A DNA stretch of 64,000 nucleotides, taken from assembly GCF_001436555.1 (NCBI RefSeq), contig NZ_AYZR01000008.1:306707-370706 (forward strand), written 5' to 3'. The position numbers and the translations under genes were made by a program. Under the pieces are notes generated by a model. It worked only from the letters and a program-made list of their open reading frames with translations, searched no databases and was not told the origin of the DNA. Source of the DNA: Lentilactobacillus senioris DSM 24302 = JCM 17472 (GTDB lineage: Bacteria > Bacillota > Bacilli > Lactobacillales > Lactobacillaceae). Positions 1 to 8,491 of this stretch are shown in pieces (position 1 is the stretch's first letter; the number at the start of each line of letters is the position of its first letter).

Positions 1-11
1 TGGGGAAAATT

Positions 12-2531
12 ATGGAAAATAATTTACAAATTGAGGTTCGCGGGGGCAAAGTTAATAATTTAAAGAACATAAATGTTAACATTCCCTTAAACAAATTTGT
101 AGCTATTTCTGGATTATCTGGATCTGGAAAGTCATCTCTAGCAATGGGAATTTTGTATTCTGAGGGTTCTAGACGCTATTTAGATGCTTTGTCTACATAT
201 ACTAGAAGACGGATTAGCCAGGCGGGAAAGGCTGATGTTCAGTCCGTTAAGCACATTCCATCAGCATTAGCATTAAAACAGCGTCCAGATGTCCCGGGGG
301 TTAGGTCAACCGTGGGAACGATGACTGAACTTTATAACGTGTTACGGTTAATTTTTTCTCGGTTGGGATCTCCTAAATGCCCTAATGGCCATCAAGATTC
401 GCCCACAATAAAGATTGCTGAATCCATGAATTTAACTGGTGATGCAATGGGATTAATTACCTGTCCAGTTTGCGGGGTACAATTTCATGCCTATAGTGCA
501 GAAGACTTCGCATTTAATTCTGCCGGAGCCTGTCCAACTTGTGATGGATTAGGAGTAACTAAGCAAATTAATCCAGATAAATTAATCGATGATCCTAGTA
601 AATCTATTAAGGATGGAGCAGTTGCTGCTTGGAAGTTACCCGGTCGTAATTTCATGCCTACGGTAGCTGAAGCTGCTGGTATTCCGATTGATATTCCGTA
701 CGAACAATTAACTGACCAGCAAAAGGACTTTGTTTTACATGGTCTTAAAAAAACGTATGACATTAATATACCGACTAAAACTGGTCGGGTTTTTCATATG
801 GATAATGCCCAATACGTAAACGCCTATGATTCTATTTCTGAAAGTATGGCTAATACCAAAAGTGAAGTGGCTTTAAAACGACTTAATCGGTTTTATGAAT
901 TTTCCACTTGTCCTCTCTGTCATGGAACCAGACTTAATCCTAATCGATTAACTCAATTAGTGAATGGCAAAAATATTGCTGAAGTGAGCACCTTAGAACT
1001 AGCGGACTTAACTGATTGGGTGGCTCAACTAAAACAATGGTTACCTGATAATATGGCCAAGTTGGCAGATAATTTAACCACCGAATTATTAAATCAATTA
1101 AACCCAGTGTTGGAATTGGGGTTAGATTATTTAACGATGGAACGTTCGGGAGGGACGTTATCTACTGGGGAATTGCAACGTATTCAATTGGCTCGTACGT
1201 TGAGGACGGAGACTACTGGAGTCCTCTATGTATTGGATGAACCTTCAGTGGGCCTACATCCGGATAATGTTCAAGGATTAATTCATATTATGCGGGAGTT
1301 AATTAATCAAGGGAATTCTTTAGTAGTAGTTGATCACGAAACTTCAATCATTAATGCGGCTGATTGGATTATAGAAATTGGTCCAGGATCAGGAAAAGAT
1401 GGTGGAGAAGTTATTGCTCAAGGAACTCCAGCGGAGATTAAAGCTGATTCTAAATCTTTAATTGGGCCCTTCTTAAAAGGAACGGCACCGTTACTAGTGA
1501 GAAAGCCTAAATCAGCTGAAGACATAATGACTGCTGGCAAAATTACTATGGCGATTAACGAACGGTTTAATTTACATGATGTATCCGTAGATATTCCCAT
1601 TAATCGTTTAACTGCAGTTACTGGTTTTTCTGGGGCGGGTAAAACTACCTTGATTTTAGATGGTCTCTATAAGGCGTTACAGGATAAGCTTAACAATCAG
1701 CAATTACCTAGTTATGTAACTCAATTAACTGATCCAGATATTAACCAAGTTGTTAGTATCGATGCTACCCCAGTCGGGAAAAACGTCAGATCTACCGTTG
1801 CAACTTACACTAATATTATGAATGAACTAAGAAAATTATTTGCAGCTCAACCAGAGGCTAAAAGCAAACATTTTACTAGTGCTTACTTTTCTTACAACAA
1901 TAAAGAAGGAGCTTGTCCAACTTGTGGAGGAACTGGGCAAGTATCATTAGATATCCAATATTTACCAGACATGGTAGAAGTTTGTCCGACTTGCCATGGG
2001 AAACGATATAATCCTAAAGTATTGACCGTTAAATGGCATGATCTCAGCATAGCGGATGTAATGGACTTGGAAGTAAAAGAAGCTATCAATACATTTAAAG
2101 ACAATGATAAAATATTACAAACCCTTCAAATCCTAAATAATATAGGATTAGGTTATCTACTAATAGGTGAAGCCACTCCTAGTCTTTCTGGAGGAGAAGC
2201 TCAACGCTTAAAATTAACTACCCACCTGGCGCGAAAACTTAATCAGGCCTTGTTTATTTTTGATGAACCTACAATTGGGTTACACCCACTTGATGTTCAA
2301 ACACTGATTCAAGTATTACAACAACTGCTAGATAAGGGAGCTACTGTTATTACGATTACTCATGATCTTGATCTGATGGCCAATGCCGATTACATGATTG
2401 ACTTAGGGCCTAAGGGTGGAGATAATGGCGGTAAAATTATGGCTGCTGGAAGTCCATTGGAATTAGCTAAAAATTCAACTAGTTTAACTACGCAATATTT
2501 GGCCAAATTAATACAACGAACTAGCAATTAA
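12..2531 (+). CDS. UvrA-like ABC ATPase, short paralogue lacking the UvrB-binding domain
   Basis: Tandem ABC ATPase of the UvrA family, 839 aa; canonical UvrA is about 940-950 aa. Seen: first Walker A GLSGSGKSS (residues 34-42), zinc-type CPVC (151-154) and CPTC (174-177) pairs, signature STGELQRIQLAR with Walker B LYVLDEPSVGLHP, second Walker A GFSGAGKTT, another CPTC...CPTC zinc module, signature SLSGGEAQRLK and LFIFDEPTIGLHP. Only about 30 residues separate the first cysteine region (CPNGH, 123) from CPVC, so the UvrB-binding insertion of true UvrA is absent. This fits the UvrA2/DrrC-like class linked to DNA-damage or drug tolerance rather than UvrABC excision; the function is inferred. 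The ATG at 12 follows a GGGG at 2-5. A terminator follows and no other uvr gene is nearby. Confidence 0.85.
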   Translation: MENNLQIEVRGGKVNNLKNINVNIPLNKFVAISGLSGSGKSSLAMGILYSEGSRRYLDALSTYTRRRISQAGKADVQSVKHIPSALALKQRPDVPGVRSTVGTMTELYNVLRLIFSRLGSPKCPNGHQDSPTIKIAESMNLTGDAMGLITCPVCGVQFHAYSAEDFAFNSAGACPTCDGLGVTKQINPDKLIDDPSKSIKDGAVAAWKLPGRNFMPTVAEAAGIPIDIPYEQLTDQQKDFVLHGLKKTYDINIPTKTGRVFHMDNAQYVNAYDSISESMANTKSEVALKRLNRFYEFSTCPLCHGTRLNPNRLTQLVNGKNIAEVSTLELADLTDWVAQLKQWLPDNMAKLADNLTTELLNQLNPVLELGLDYLTMERSGGTLSTGELQRIQLARTLRTETTGVLYVLDEPSVGLHPDNVQGLIHIMRELINQGNSLVVVDHETSIINAADWIIEIGPGSGKDGGEVIAQGTPAEIKADSKSLIGPFLKGTAPLLVRKPKSAEDIMTAGKITMAINERFNLHDVSVDIPINRLTAVTGFSGAGKTTLILDGLYKALQDKLNNQQLPSYVTQLTDPDINQVVSIDATPVGKNVRSTVATYTNIMNELRKLFAAQPEAKSKHFTSAYFSYNNKEGACPTCGGTGQVSLDIQYLPDMVEVCPTCHGKRYNPKVLTVKWHDLSIADVMDLEVKEAINTFKDNDKILQTLQILNNIGLGYLLIGEATPSLSGGEAQRLKLTTHLARKLNQALFIFDEPTIGLHPLDVQTLIQVLQQLLDKGATVITITHDLDLMANADYMIDLGPKGGDNGGKIMAAGSPLELAKNSTSLTTQYLAKLIQRTSN

Positions 2532-2536
2532 ATCTG

Positions 2537-2568
2537 AAGCGACTGTCTCATTGAGATAGTCGCTTTTT
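2537..2568 (+). terminator. Intrinsic terminator after the UvrA-like gene
   Basis: Hairpin with arms AGCGACTGTCTCA and TGAGATAGTCGCT, one G-T pair, followed by a T run. It closes the UvrA-like gene. Confidence 0.8.
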
Positions 2569-2716
2569 CATATTATGTACGGTAATGGAGCTTGATTCTT
2601 ACCATCGTTATTTTATCTGTTTTGCCACCATAATGTTAAAATTGTTGTGACTACTAAAGGTAGTTAATGACGGGGGATGTTTTCAACTCTAAAAGTTGAT
2701 AATGAGGTTATTTTAA

Positions 2717-3517
<801 letters not shown>

Positions 3518-3698
3518 AGGCAACCAGTTAATAGTCGAACTTATATTAATTTAGATTAGGTTATAGAGACTCTTTAATAAAGTATCGAAATGTGAAACAG
3601 CTCATGACTATTAGGTCTAAGGGCCGTTTTTATTTTTAGCAAAATTTGGAATTTAGATTAAAATGTATATTTTTTTAAATTAATGAGTATGCATATGA
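3518..3698. other. Intergenic stretch without a recognisable gene
   Basis: AT-rich sequence between gdh and the pgm relic. The only structure I see is a weak hairpin with T tract near 3594-3637 (AAAC-GCTC paired with GGGC-GTTT), a possible gdh terminator. No ORF with an SD was found. Confidence 0.5.
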
Positions 3699-3779
3699 GA
3701 CGAAAAAATCGAAGGCATTTCTGGTGAAGATATAATCAACCTTGAAATAGCTACTGGTGAACCAATAGTGACAAGGTGA
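3699..3779 (+). pseudogene. Relic of the C-terminus of 2,3-BPG-dependent phosphoglycerate mutase
   Basis: Reading the frame that starts at 3699 gives 26 residues containing KIEGISGEDI, INLEIATGEPIV, then a TGA at 3777. This resembles the conserved C-terminal tail of GpmA-type phosphoglycerate mutases (KxIExISDEDI...LExxTGEPVVY). An in-frame TGA at 3696 lies just upstream and no mutase sequence is visible before it, so most of the gene is gone. It is joined directly to repeat copy A, which suggests the repeat came from sequence downstream of a pgm gene or that recombination occurred here. The identification is by motif memory only; chance resemblance over about 22 residues is unlikely but not excluded. 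Confidence 0.6.
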
Positions 3780-3892
3780 ACGTGGTATCAAAGACTAAGC
3801 TTGACTAATTAAATTGATTAAAATGAAAGAGACCGTCTCGATGTGAGAGGGTCTCTTTTTTGCTGACTTGCAATAACGTATGATAAAACGGT
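3779..3892 (+). repeat. Direct repeat copy A, containing a terminator
   Basis: About 114 bp matching 8204-8306. Shared blocks are AACGTGGTATCAAAGACTAA, then GAGACCGTCTCGATGTGAGA followed by GGGTCTCTTTTTT, then a diverged GCTgACTTG...GATAAAAcGGT tail. Copy B is about 11 nt shorter in the middle. The two copies have the same orientation and bracket the riboflavin operon and the prolyl-tRNA deacylase gene. Confidence 0.8.
3826..3861 (+). terminator. Terminator inside repeat copy A
   Basis: AAAGAGACC (3826-3834) pairs with GGTCTCTTT (3850-3858), with a further inner TCTC/GAGA stem and a T tract. A nearly identical hairpin lies in copy B, and a related one follows the alcohol dehydrogenase gene at 10787. 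Confidence 0.8.
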
Positions 3893-3971
3893 CACCAGTG
3901 AGAAACTACTATCTAAAAGTTATTGCAATTCAAAAACAATTACGTTAGCATGTTATTGAAAACTGAATAGA

Positions 3972-4097
3972 TTTCTTCGGGGCAGGGTGTAATTCCCGAC
4001 CGACGGTGACAACATAAGTTGAAGTCCGTGACCCGCTTTTGCGGTGGACCTAGTGTAAGTCTAGGACCGACAGTATAGTCTGGATGAGAGAAGAAAA
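3972..4097 (+). promoter_or_regulatory. FMN riboswitch (RFN element)
   Basis: Conserved RFN blocks are present in order: CTTCGGGGCAGGGTGTAATT, CCCGACCGACGGTGAC, AGTCCGTGACCC, GGTGGACC, a GTCTAGGACCGACAGT block and CTGGATGAGAGAAGAA. P1 is closed by TTTCTTC (3972-3978) and GAAGAAA. It senses FMN and represses the downstream rib operon, most likely through the terminator at 4180-4206. This aptamer class is strongly conserved and unambiguous. Confidence 0.97.
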
Positions 4098-4179
4098 AAT
4101 AACCTTTCATAGTTTTAGTGACGGCTTTTTTGTCGTTGCTTCCTTCGTATGAAATCTTATTTAGCTTATCAAAATTCTA

Positions 4180-4206
4180 AGCCCTGCAATTTGCAGGGCT
4201 TTTTTT
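4180..4206 (+). terminator. Riboswitch expression-platform terminator
   Basis: AGCCCTGCAA (4180-4189) is fully complementary to TTGCAGGGCT (4191-4200), followed by six Ts. It lies between the FMN aptamer and ribD and ends only 3 nt before the ribD SD (GAGG, 4210-4213). FMN binding is expected to favour this hairpin and stop transcription. Confidence 0.9.
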
Positions 4207-4212
4207 AATGAG

Positions 4213-5271
4213 GTGAGTAAGATTATAGCAACACAACGATATATGAATTTAGCTTTTTCATTAGCCCAAAATGGAATGGGGCAGACTTGGACTAATCCAT
4301 TGGTGGGAGCAGTAATCGTCAAGGATGATCAAGTATTGGCAACTGGATATCATCAACATTATGGACAATCCCATGCAGAAGTTAATGCTATCAAAAATTT
4401 GCCATCAATAAAGATAGCTCAGGGGGCCACCATTTATGTAACATTAGAACCTTGTAATCATTTTGGTAAGACTCCGCCATGCACCCAACAATTAATTGAT
4501 ATTGGTATTAAAAAAGTGGTAATTGGTCAATTAGATCCTAATCCATTAGTTGCCGGTAAAGGGGTTAAACACTTACGAGAAGCAGGAATAGAAGTTACGA
4601 TTTTAAATCAAACGGGTAATATAAATCAATTTTATAATTTCTTTTATCACCAACAACGTCCGTTTGTTACTTTGAAGTATGCGGTCTCACTAGATGGAAA
4701 GATTAATGGTCCTGAACCTAAACGGACATTATTAACTGGCAAGGAGTCTAAAGTAGACAGTCAAAAATTAAGACTTCAGTATCAAGCAATTTTGATTGGT
4801 GAAAACACTCTGACAATAGATAATCCTTTATTAATTGTGCCAAATCAACAAACGGATTTTCCAGCAATTCGAATTATTGTGGTTGATGATGCTAACCAGG
4901 TAAATCCTAATTTAAGACTTTTTACAAACTCTGCTCCGATTTGGCTTTTATCACGACAGCCAAATTATCGTCATTGGCCTGATTTTGTGACAGTATTTGA
5001 CCAAAAAAGTTGGACACCTACAGAAATTACCAGATTACTAACCGAGCAAGGAATTCAATCACTATTGATTGAAGGTGGTAGTCGTACACACAGTCGGTTT
5101 ATTTCTTCAGAAATTGTAGATCAAATAACTATTTATTTAGCGCCCTTAGTTTTAGGTGGTACTGCTTTACCTGCCGTTTACGGAACGGCCAGTTCGCAAT
5201 TAAATTTTGAAATAAAGGCGATTAAACAAGTAGGTAAAGACTTAAGAATTGATGCAAGGAGAGAAAGCTAA
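4213..5271 (+). CDS. ribD: Bifunctional riboflavin deaminase/reductase RibD
   Basis: Converts 2,5-diamino-6-ribosylamino-pyrimidinone phosphate by deamination and side-chain reduction, the second and third steps of riboflavin synthesis. The N-terminal zinc deaminase shows SHAEVNAI (His54, Glu56) and PCNHFGKTPPC (Cys81, Cys90); the C-terminal reductase shows FVTLKYAVSLDGKI and LLIEGGSRTHSRF. About 352 aa, normal for the family. The start is uncertain: GTG 4213 overlaps the only SD (GAGGTGA, 4210-4216), while an in-frame ATT at 4222 sits 8 nt after GAGG; the next ATG is at 4243. First gene of ribD-ribE-ribBA-ribH; its TAA overlaps the ribE ATG by one base. Controlled by the FMN riboswitch upstream. 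Confidence 0.95.
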   Translation: MSKIIATQRYMNLAFSLAQNGMGQTWTNPLVGAVIVKDDQVLATGYHQHYGQSHAEVNAIKNLPSIKIAQGATIYVTLEPCNHFGKTPPCTQQLIDIGIKKVVIGQLDPNPLVAGKGVKHLREAGIEVTILNQTGNINQFYNFFYHQQRPFVTLKYAVSLDGKINGPEPKRTLLTGKESKVDSQKLRLQYQAILIGENTLTIDNPLLIVPNQQTDFPAIRIIVVDDANQVNPNLRLFTNSAPIWLLSRQPNYRHWPDFVTVFDQKSWTPTEITRLLTEQGIQSLLIEGGSRTHSRFISSEIVDQITIYLAPLVLGGTALPAVYGTASSQLNFEIKAIKQVGKDLRIDARRES

Positions 5272-5876
5272 TGTTTACTGGAGAAATAAAGAGCACCGGC
5301 ACAATAAAAGATATTAGAAATTGCAATAATATTAAGCGATTAAGAATAGAGCTTAATCAACCACAAAACTGGCAAATTAAGAATGGAGATAGTATTGCTA
5401 TTGATGGAGTTTGCTTAACCGTTACGGATACGGACCAACGCTATATCTGTGTTGATGTTATGCCAGAAACATTGAACAGAACAACTTTAGAACAAATAAA
5501 AATTGACCAACAGATAAATTTAGAGCCAGCATTATTAGCAACAGAGCGATTGGCTGGCCATTTTGTATTAGGTCACGTGGATACTACTGGTTCAGTATTG
5601 AACATTGTGCGTGATCAAGAAACAATTAACTTAACAATTGCTTTTAGTAGTAAATATTTTCCTTATATTGTTGAAAAAGGGTCTATTGCGATCAATGGGG
5701 TTAGTTTGACAGTAACTGATGTGCAGCCAACTAACTTTACGGTCAAATTAATTCCATACACCCTTAAGCATACAAACTTAGGTTCATTATCTAAGCGGGA
5801 AAAGGTTAATTTGGAAACTGATATTATCGGGAAGTACCTTGTGCATTTGCAGGAGGGCGTAATCGATGAAAAATAA
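5271..5876 (+). CDS. ribE: Riboflavin synthase alpha subunit
   Basis: Dismutates two 6,7-dimethyl-8-ribityllumazine molecules into riboflavin plus the pyrimidinedione substrate, the last step of the pathway. 201 aa with the expected internal duplication: the N-terminal half has MFTGEI, GDSIAIDGVCLTV and DVMPETLNRTT; the second half starts near residue 97 (GHVDTTG) and has GSIAINGVSLTV and KLIPYTLKHTN. Overlaps ribD by 1 nt and ribBA by 11 nt, indicating coupled translation in the riboswitch-controlled operon. Confidence 0.96.
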   Translation: MFTGEIKSTGTIKDIRNCNNIKRLRIELNQPQNWQIKNGDSIAIDGVCLTVTDTDQRYICVDVMPETLNRTTLEQIKIDQQINLEPALLATERLAGHFVLGHVDTTGSVLNIVRDQETINLTIAFSSKYFPYIVEKGSIAINGVSLTVTDVQPTNFTVKLIPYTLKHTNLGSLSKREKVNLETDIIGKYLVHLQEGVIDEK

Positions 5877-7080
5877 ATCAATTTTACGTGTTGAGCAAGC
5901 TATTAGTAGTTTACAACGAGGTGGACTAATCATTGTTGCCGATGATGAGAGTCGTGAAGCAGAAGGTGATTTGGTGGGATTAGCTGAATATGCTACTAAT
6001 GAAACGGTTAATATGATGGTAACAAAAGCGCGAGGATTACTTTGTGTACCAATGAGTACAGATTATATTCAAAAATTAGGATTGGCTCCTATGGTGGTCA
6101 ACGAAACTGAGCCATTTGGGACGGCTTTTACTATAAGTGTTGATGCTAAAACCACTTCGACTGGTATTTCAGCAGCTGATCGTGCGAGAACCATTCGTAA
6201 GTTAGCAGATCCGTTGGCAACGTTTAATGATTTTTATCAGCCGGGACACGTTTTTCCACTTAATGCTAAACCACACGGTGTTTTGCAAAGAGGCGGGCAT
6301 ACAGAAGCAGCGATCGATTTAGCCCAACTGGCAGGTTCAGCTCCGGTGGCTTACATCTGCGAAATTCTCAAAAAGAACGGTAAAATGGCTAGAAGACATG
6401 ATTTAAAAGCACTAGCTGAAGGTATGAAACTACCCATGATTACAATTCAAGATATTCGAAATTATCGTTATCTTAAAAATATTGATGTAGTTAGATCCAT
6501 TGCTAAAGTTGATTTACCTACTAAATATGGTCATTTTAACTTAGAGGCTTTTATAACTAGTGAAAATCAAGAACCAACATTGCTCATAACCAAGGGGAAA
6601 ATTAATCTTGAACGACCCTTACTATTAAGGCTTCATTCGGAATGTTTAACTGGTGATGTATTGGGTTCACAACGATGTGATTGTGGTGAGCAACTAGCAA
6701 CTGCTCTAAGAATGATAGAAGAAAATGGCAGCGGGGCAGTGCTTTACTTACGGCAAGAGGGTCGTGGGATCGGTTTGGCTAATAAATTGCGAGCTTACCA
6801 TTTACAAGAAAATGGATACGATACGGTAGAAGCTAATGAACACTTAGGATTTGGTGCTGATGAACGAGATTATGGTACCGCGGTAGCTATTTTGCATTCT
6901 AAAGGGATTCAAAACGTTGATTTATTGACGAATAATCCGGATAAAATTAAGCAACTAGAAAATTTAAGTATTCATGTTAATAGACGGGTGCCATTAGAGA
7001 TAAAACCGACTAAAGAAGACCTTAAGTATTTGGAAACTAAAAAGCATAAATTTCATCATCTATTGAAGGAGATTAACTAA
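5866..7080 (+). CDS. ribBA: Bifunctional DHBP synthase / GTP cyclohydrolase II
   Basis: Supplies both riboflavin precursors: dihydroxybutanone phosphate from ribulose 5-phosphate, and the pyrimidine from GTP. The N-terminal RibB domain (about 1-205) has DDESREAEGD (residues 26-35), QPGHVFPL and QRGGHTEA. The C-terminal RibA domain has LHSECLTGDVLGSQRCDCG with zinc cysteines 260, 271 and 273 and RQEGRGIGLANK. The acidic loop reads DDESREAEGD where DDEDRENEGD is common; the Arg-Glu and Glu-Gly-Asp positions are kept. 404 aa, normal for the fusion. The ATG at 5866 lies within the end of ribE after an AGGAGGG SD, and the TAA overlaps the ribH ATG. Confidence 0.96.
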   Translation: MKNKSILRVEQAISSLQRGGLIIVADDESREAEGDLVGLAEYATNETVNMMVTKARGLLCVPMSTDYIQKLGLAPMVVNETEPFGTAFTISVDAKTTSTGISAADRARTIRKLADPLATFNDFYQPGHVFPLNAKPHGVLQRGGHTEAAIDLAQLAGSAPVAYICEILKKNGKMARRHDLKALAEGMKLPMITIQDIRNYRYLKNIDVVRSIAKVDLPTKYGHFNLEAFITSENQEPTLLITKGKINLERPLLLRLHSECLTGDVLGSQRCDCGEQLATALRMIEENGSGAVLYLRQEGRGIGLANKLRAYHLQENGYDTVEANEHLGFGADERDYGTAVAILHSKGIQNVDLLTNNPDKIKQLENLSIHVNRRVPLEIKPTKEDLKYLETKKHKFHHLLKEIN

Positions 7081-7547
7081 TGAATAACCAGCAAACTTTA
7101 ACTCAAAAGTCAACGGCCAAGATTGGTATTGTAGTAGCAGATTTCAATGAGATTGTAACTTCACGACTACTAGAAGGTACACTATCAGAGTTGAACCACT
7201 TAGGAATTCAAACGAAAGATATTAAAGTTGTCCATGTACCCGGTGCGTTCGAATTGCCACGGGCTGCTAAGCGATTAATGGAAACTGAGCTATTTGACGG
7301 AATCATTGCATTAGGAGCGGTAATTCGTGGTGAAACGTCACATTATGATTATGTTTGTGCTGAAACTGCAAAAGGTTTAGCAGAATTATCACTGCAAGGT
7401 GCTAACCCGGTTATGTTTGGGGTGCTAACTACTGATAATATTGAACAAGCCCTTAATCGATCTGGTGGTAAAGGTGGCAATAAAGGGCGTGATTGTGCCC
7501 AAGGAGTACTACAAATGATTAACCTTGATCGACGTGATTTTAGTTAA
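7080..7547 (+). CDS. ribH: 6,7-dimethyl-8-ribityllumazine synthase
   Basis: Condenses dihydroxybutanone phosphate with the ribitylaminopyrimidine to give lumazine, normally as a multimeric shell around RibE. 155 aa, normal length. Seen: FNEIVTSRLLEGTL, VHVPGAFELPRAAKRL, GAVIRGETSHYDYVC with the catalytic His, FGVLTTDNIEQALNR and GNKGRDCA. Last gene of the rib operon; its ATG overlaps the ribBA stop, and a terminator follows at 7579. Confidence 0.96.
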   Translation: MNNQQTLTQKSTAKIGIVVADFNEIVTSRLLEGTLSELNHLGIQTKDIKVVHVPGAFELPRAAKRLMETELFDGIIALGAVIRGETSHYDYVCAETAKGLAELSLQGANPVMFGVLTTDNIEQALNRSGGKGGNKGRDCAQGVLQMINLDRRDFS

Positions 7548-7578
7548 TCAGTTGTATAATTTTTAAAATGAGAGCGTA

Positions 7579-7613
7579 AAAGAGCTAACCATAAATGTGG
7601 TTAGCTCTTTTTG
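7579..7613. terminator. Bidirectional terminator between ribH and the deacylase gene
   Basis: AAGAGCTAACC and GGTTAGCTCTT form a strong stem with a T run on the plus strand and A residues on the other side. It serves ribH on the plus strand and probably the convergent minus-strand gene ending at 7614. Confidence 0.85.
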
Positions 7614-8129
7614 TTATTTATATTCCAGATTAATAATGTGAACTGAATTTCCATGATCCTCAATTAATTGGATTAAATCTTGTGTTTTAATCCAGACAGT
7701 AGCGGTATTATCGTTAGGGTGAACACCAATAATTCCGGGCTGACTTAGGAATTCTTCGTCAATGAAGAATTCGATATTACTCTCAGTAGGGTTTAATAAG
7801 CCTAGTGGGGTGACAGCACCTGGAATTAGACCTAAGATTTGCATTAATTCATCTGGGGAAGCAAACGATAGTCTTTTGGTATTGTTATGATTGCGAAATT
7901 CCTTTAAATCAAGCTGTTTATCAGCCTTTGTTGTGATAAGATAATAGTTTCTTTTTTTGCCATCACGGACAAATAGATTTTTAGCATTGGCGGTGGGGTA
8001 TGGCACATCTAACTTTGCGACCTCTTCCATATTGTAGACGGCTTGATGTTCTGTGACTTCATACCAAATGTTCTTGCTATCTAAATAATCAAATACTTCT
8101 TGTTTGTTCACTTTATAACCGGCTTTCAA
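7614..8129 (-). CDS. Free-standing prolyl-tRNA editing deacylase (YbaK/ProX-PrdX family)
   Basis: 171-aa trans-editing protein expected to hydrolyse mischarged tRNA, probably Ala-tRNA(Pro). Seen: KNLFVRDGKKRNYYLI with the conserved Lys of the YbaK fold, LRLSFA-type strand (KRLSFASPDEL), GLIPGAVTPLGLLN and a C-terminal GVHPNDNTATVWI, the signature of the PrdX/ProXp-ala branch. The start is uncertain: TTG at 8129 has no clear SD, and an in-frame GTG six codons downstream is possible. It faces the rib operon and shares its terminator; it lies inside the repeat-flanked segment. The ProRS at 36470 carries its own intact editing domain, so the two activities may overlap. Confidence 0.85.
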   Translation of the reverse strand: MKAGYKVNKQEVFDYLDSKNIWYEVTEHQAVYNMEEVAKLDVPYPTANAKNLFVRDGKKRNYYLITTKADKQLDLKEFRNHNNTKRLSFASPDELMQILGLIPGAVTPLGLLNPTESNIEFFIDEEFLSQPGIIGVHPNDNTATVWIKTQDLIQLIEDHGNSVHIINLEYK

Positions 8130-8203
8130 GGTTTAATTATAAATAATAATAAGTAATTTATCATAAAAAATATTAAGTAAAGTAATAAAAAGGTGATAGG
8201 TTA

Positions 8204-8306
8204 AACGTGGTATCAAAGACTAAGTTTGAATAATTAAAAAGGAGACCGTCTCGATGTGAGAGGGTCTCTTTTTTTGGCTAACTTGTGCTATCTGCTGATA
8301 AAAAGG
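8204..8306 (+). repeat. Direct repeat copy B, containing a terminator
   Basis: Second copy of the element at 3779-3892, same orientation, about 103 bp. It shares the AACGTGGTATCAAAGACTAA head and the GAGACCGTCTCGATGTGAGA/GGGTCTCTTTTTT hairpin and has a diverged tail. No gene reading in this orientation ends just upstream, so the terminator has no obvious client here. Confidence 0.8.
8238..8275 (+). terminator. Terminator inside repeat copy B
   Basis: GAGACC (8242-8247) pairs with GGTCTC (8263-8268), with inner TCTC/GAGA pairing and a run of seven or more Ts. Confidence 0.75.
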
Positions 8307-8434
8307 TAATTAATGGGTCGCTAATAAATGAACTAGTTGAATTTGTTTAACAGATGATAATGACTGGATTAACTTAATAAGTAGTTAGGATCTGGTATTA
8401 AATTGCATCATAATTTATTATTAAAAGTTTTTTA

Positions 8435-8465
8435 TTGACTTAGAGTACACTCTAAGTGATTAAAT
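8435..8465 (+). promoter_or_regulatory. MerR-type promoter with operator in a 19-bp spacer
   Basis: A -35 TTGACT (8435-8440) and -10-like TTAAAT (8460-8465) are 19 bp apart. The spacer and the -35 edge contain CTTAGAGT-AC-ACTCTAAG (8439-8456), two perfect 8-bp inverted arms. An over-long spacer with a centred dyad is the hallmark of MerR-family promoters; this dyad resembles those of the NmlR/AdhR branch. It would be autoregulatory and drive the four-gene cluster. Confidence 0.88.
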
Positions 8466-8491
8466 GGAGACAATCTTAAGGGGGTGATCAA

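Larger units (their letters stand above)
8130..8434. other. Intergenic region with repeat copy B
   Basis: AT-rich stretch upstream of the deacylase gene. It holds repeat copy B with its terminator (8204-8306) and otherwise no ORF with an SD. The sequence after 8306 has no feature I recognise until the MerR promoter. Confidence 0.6.
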
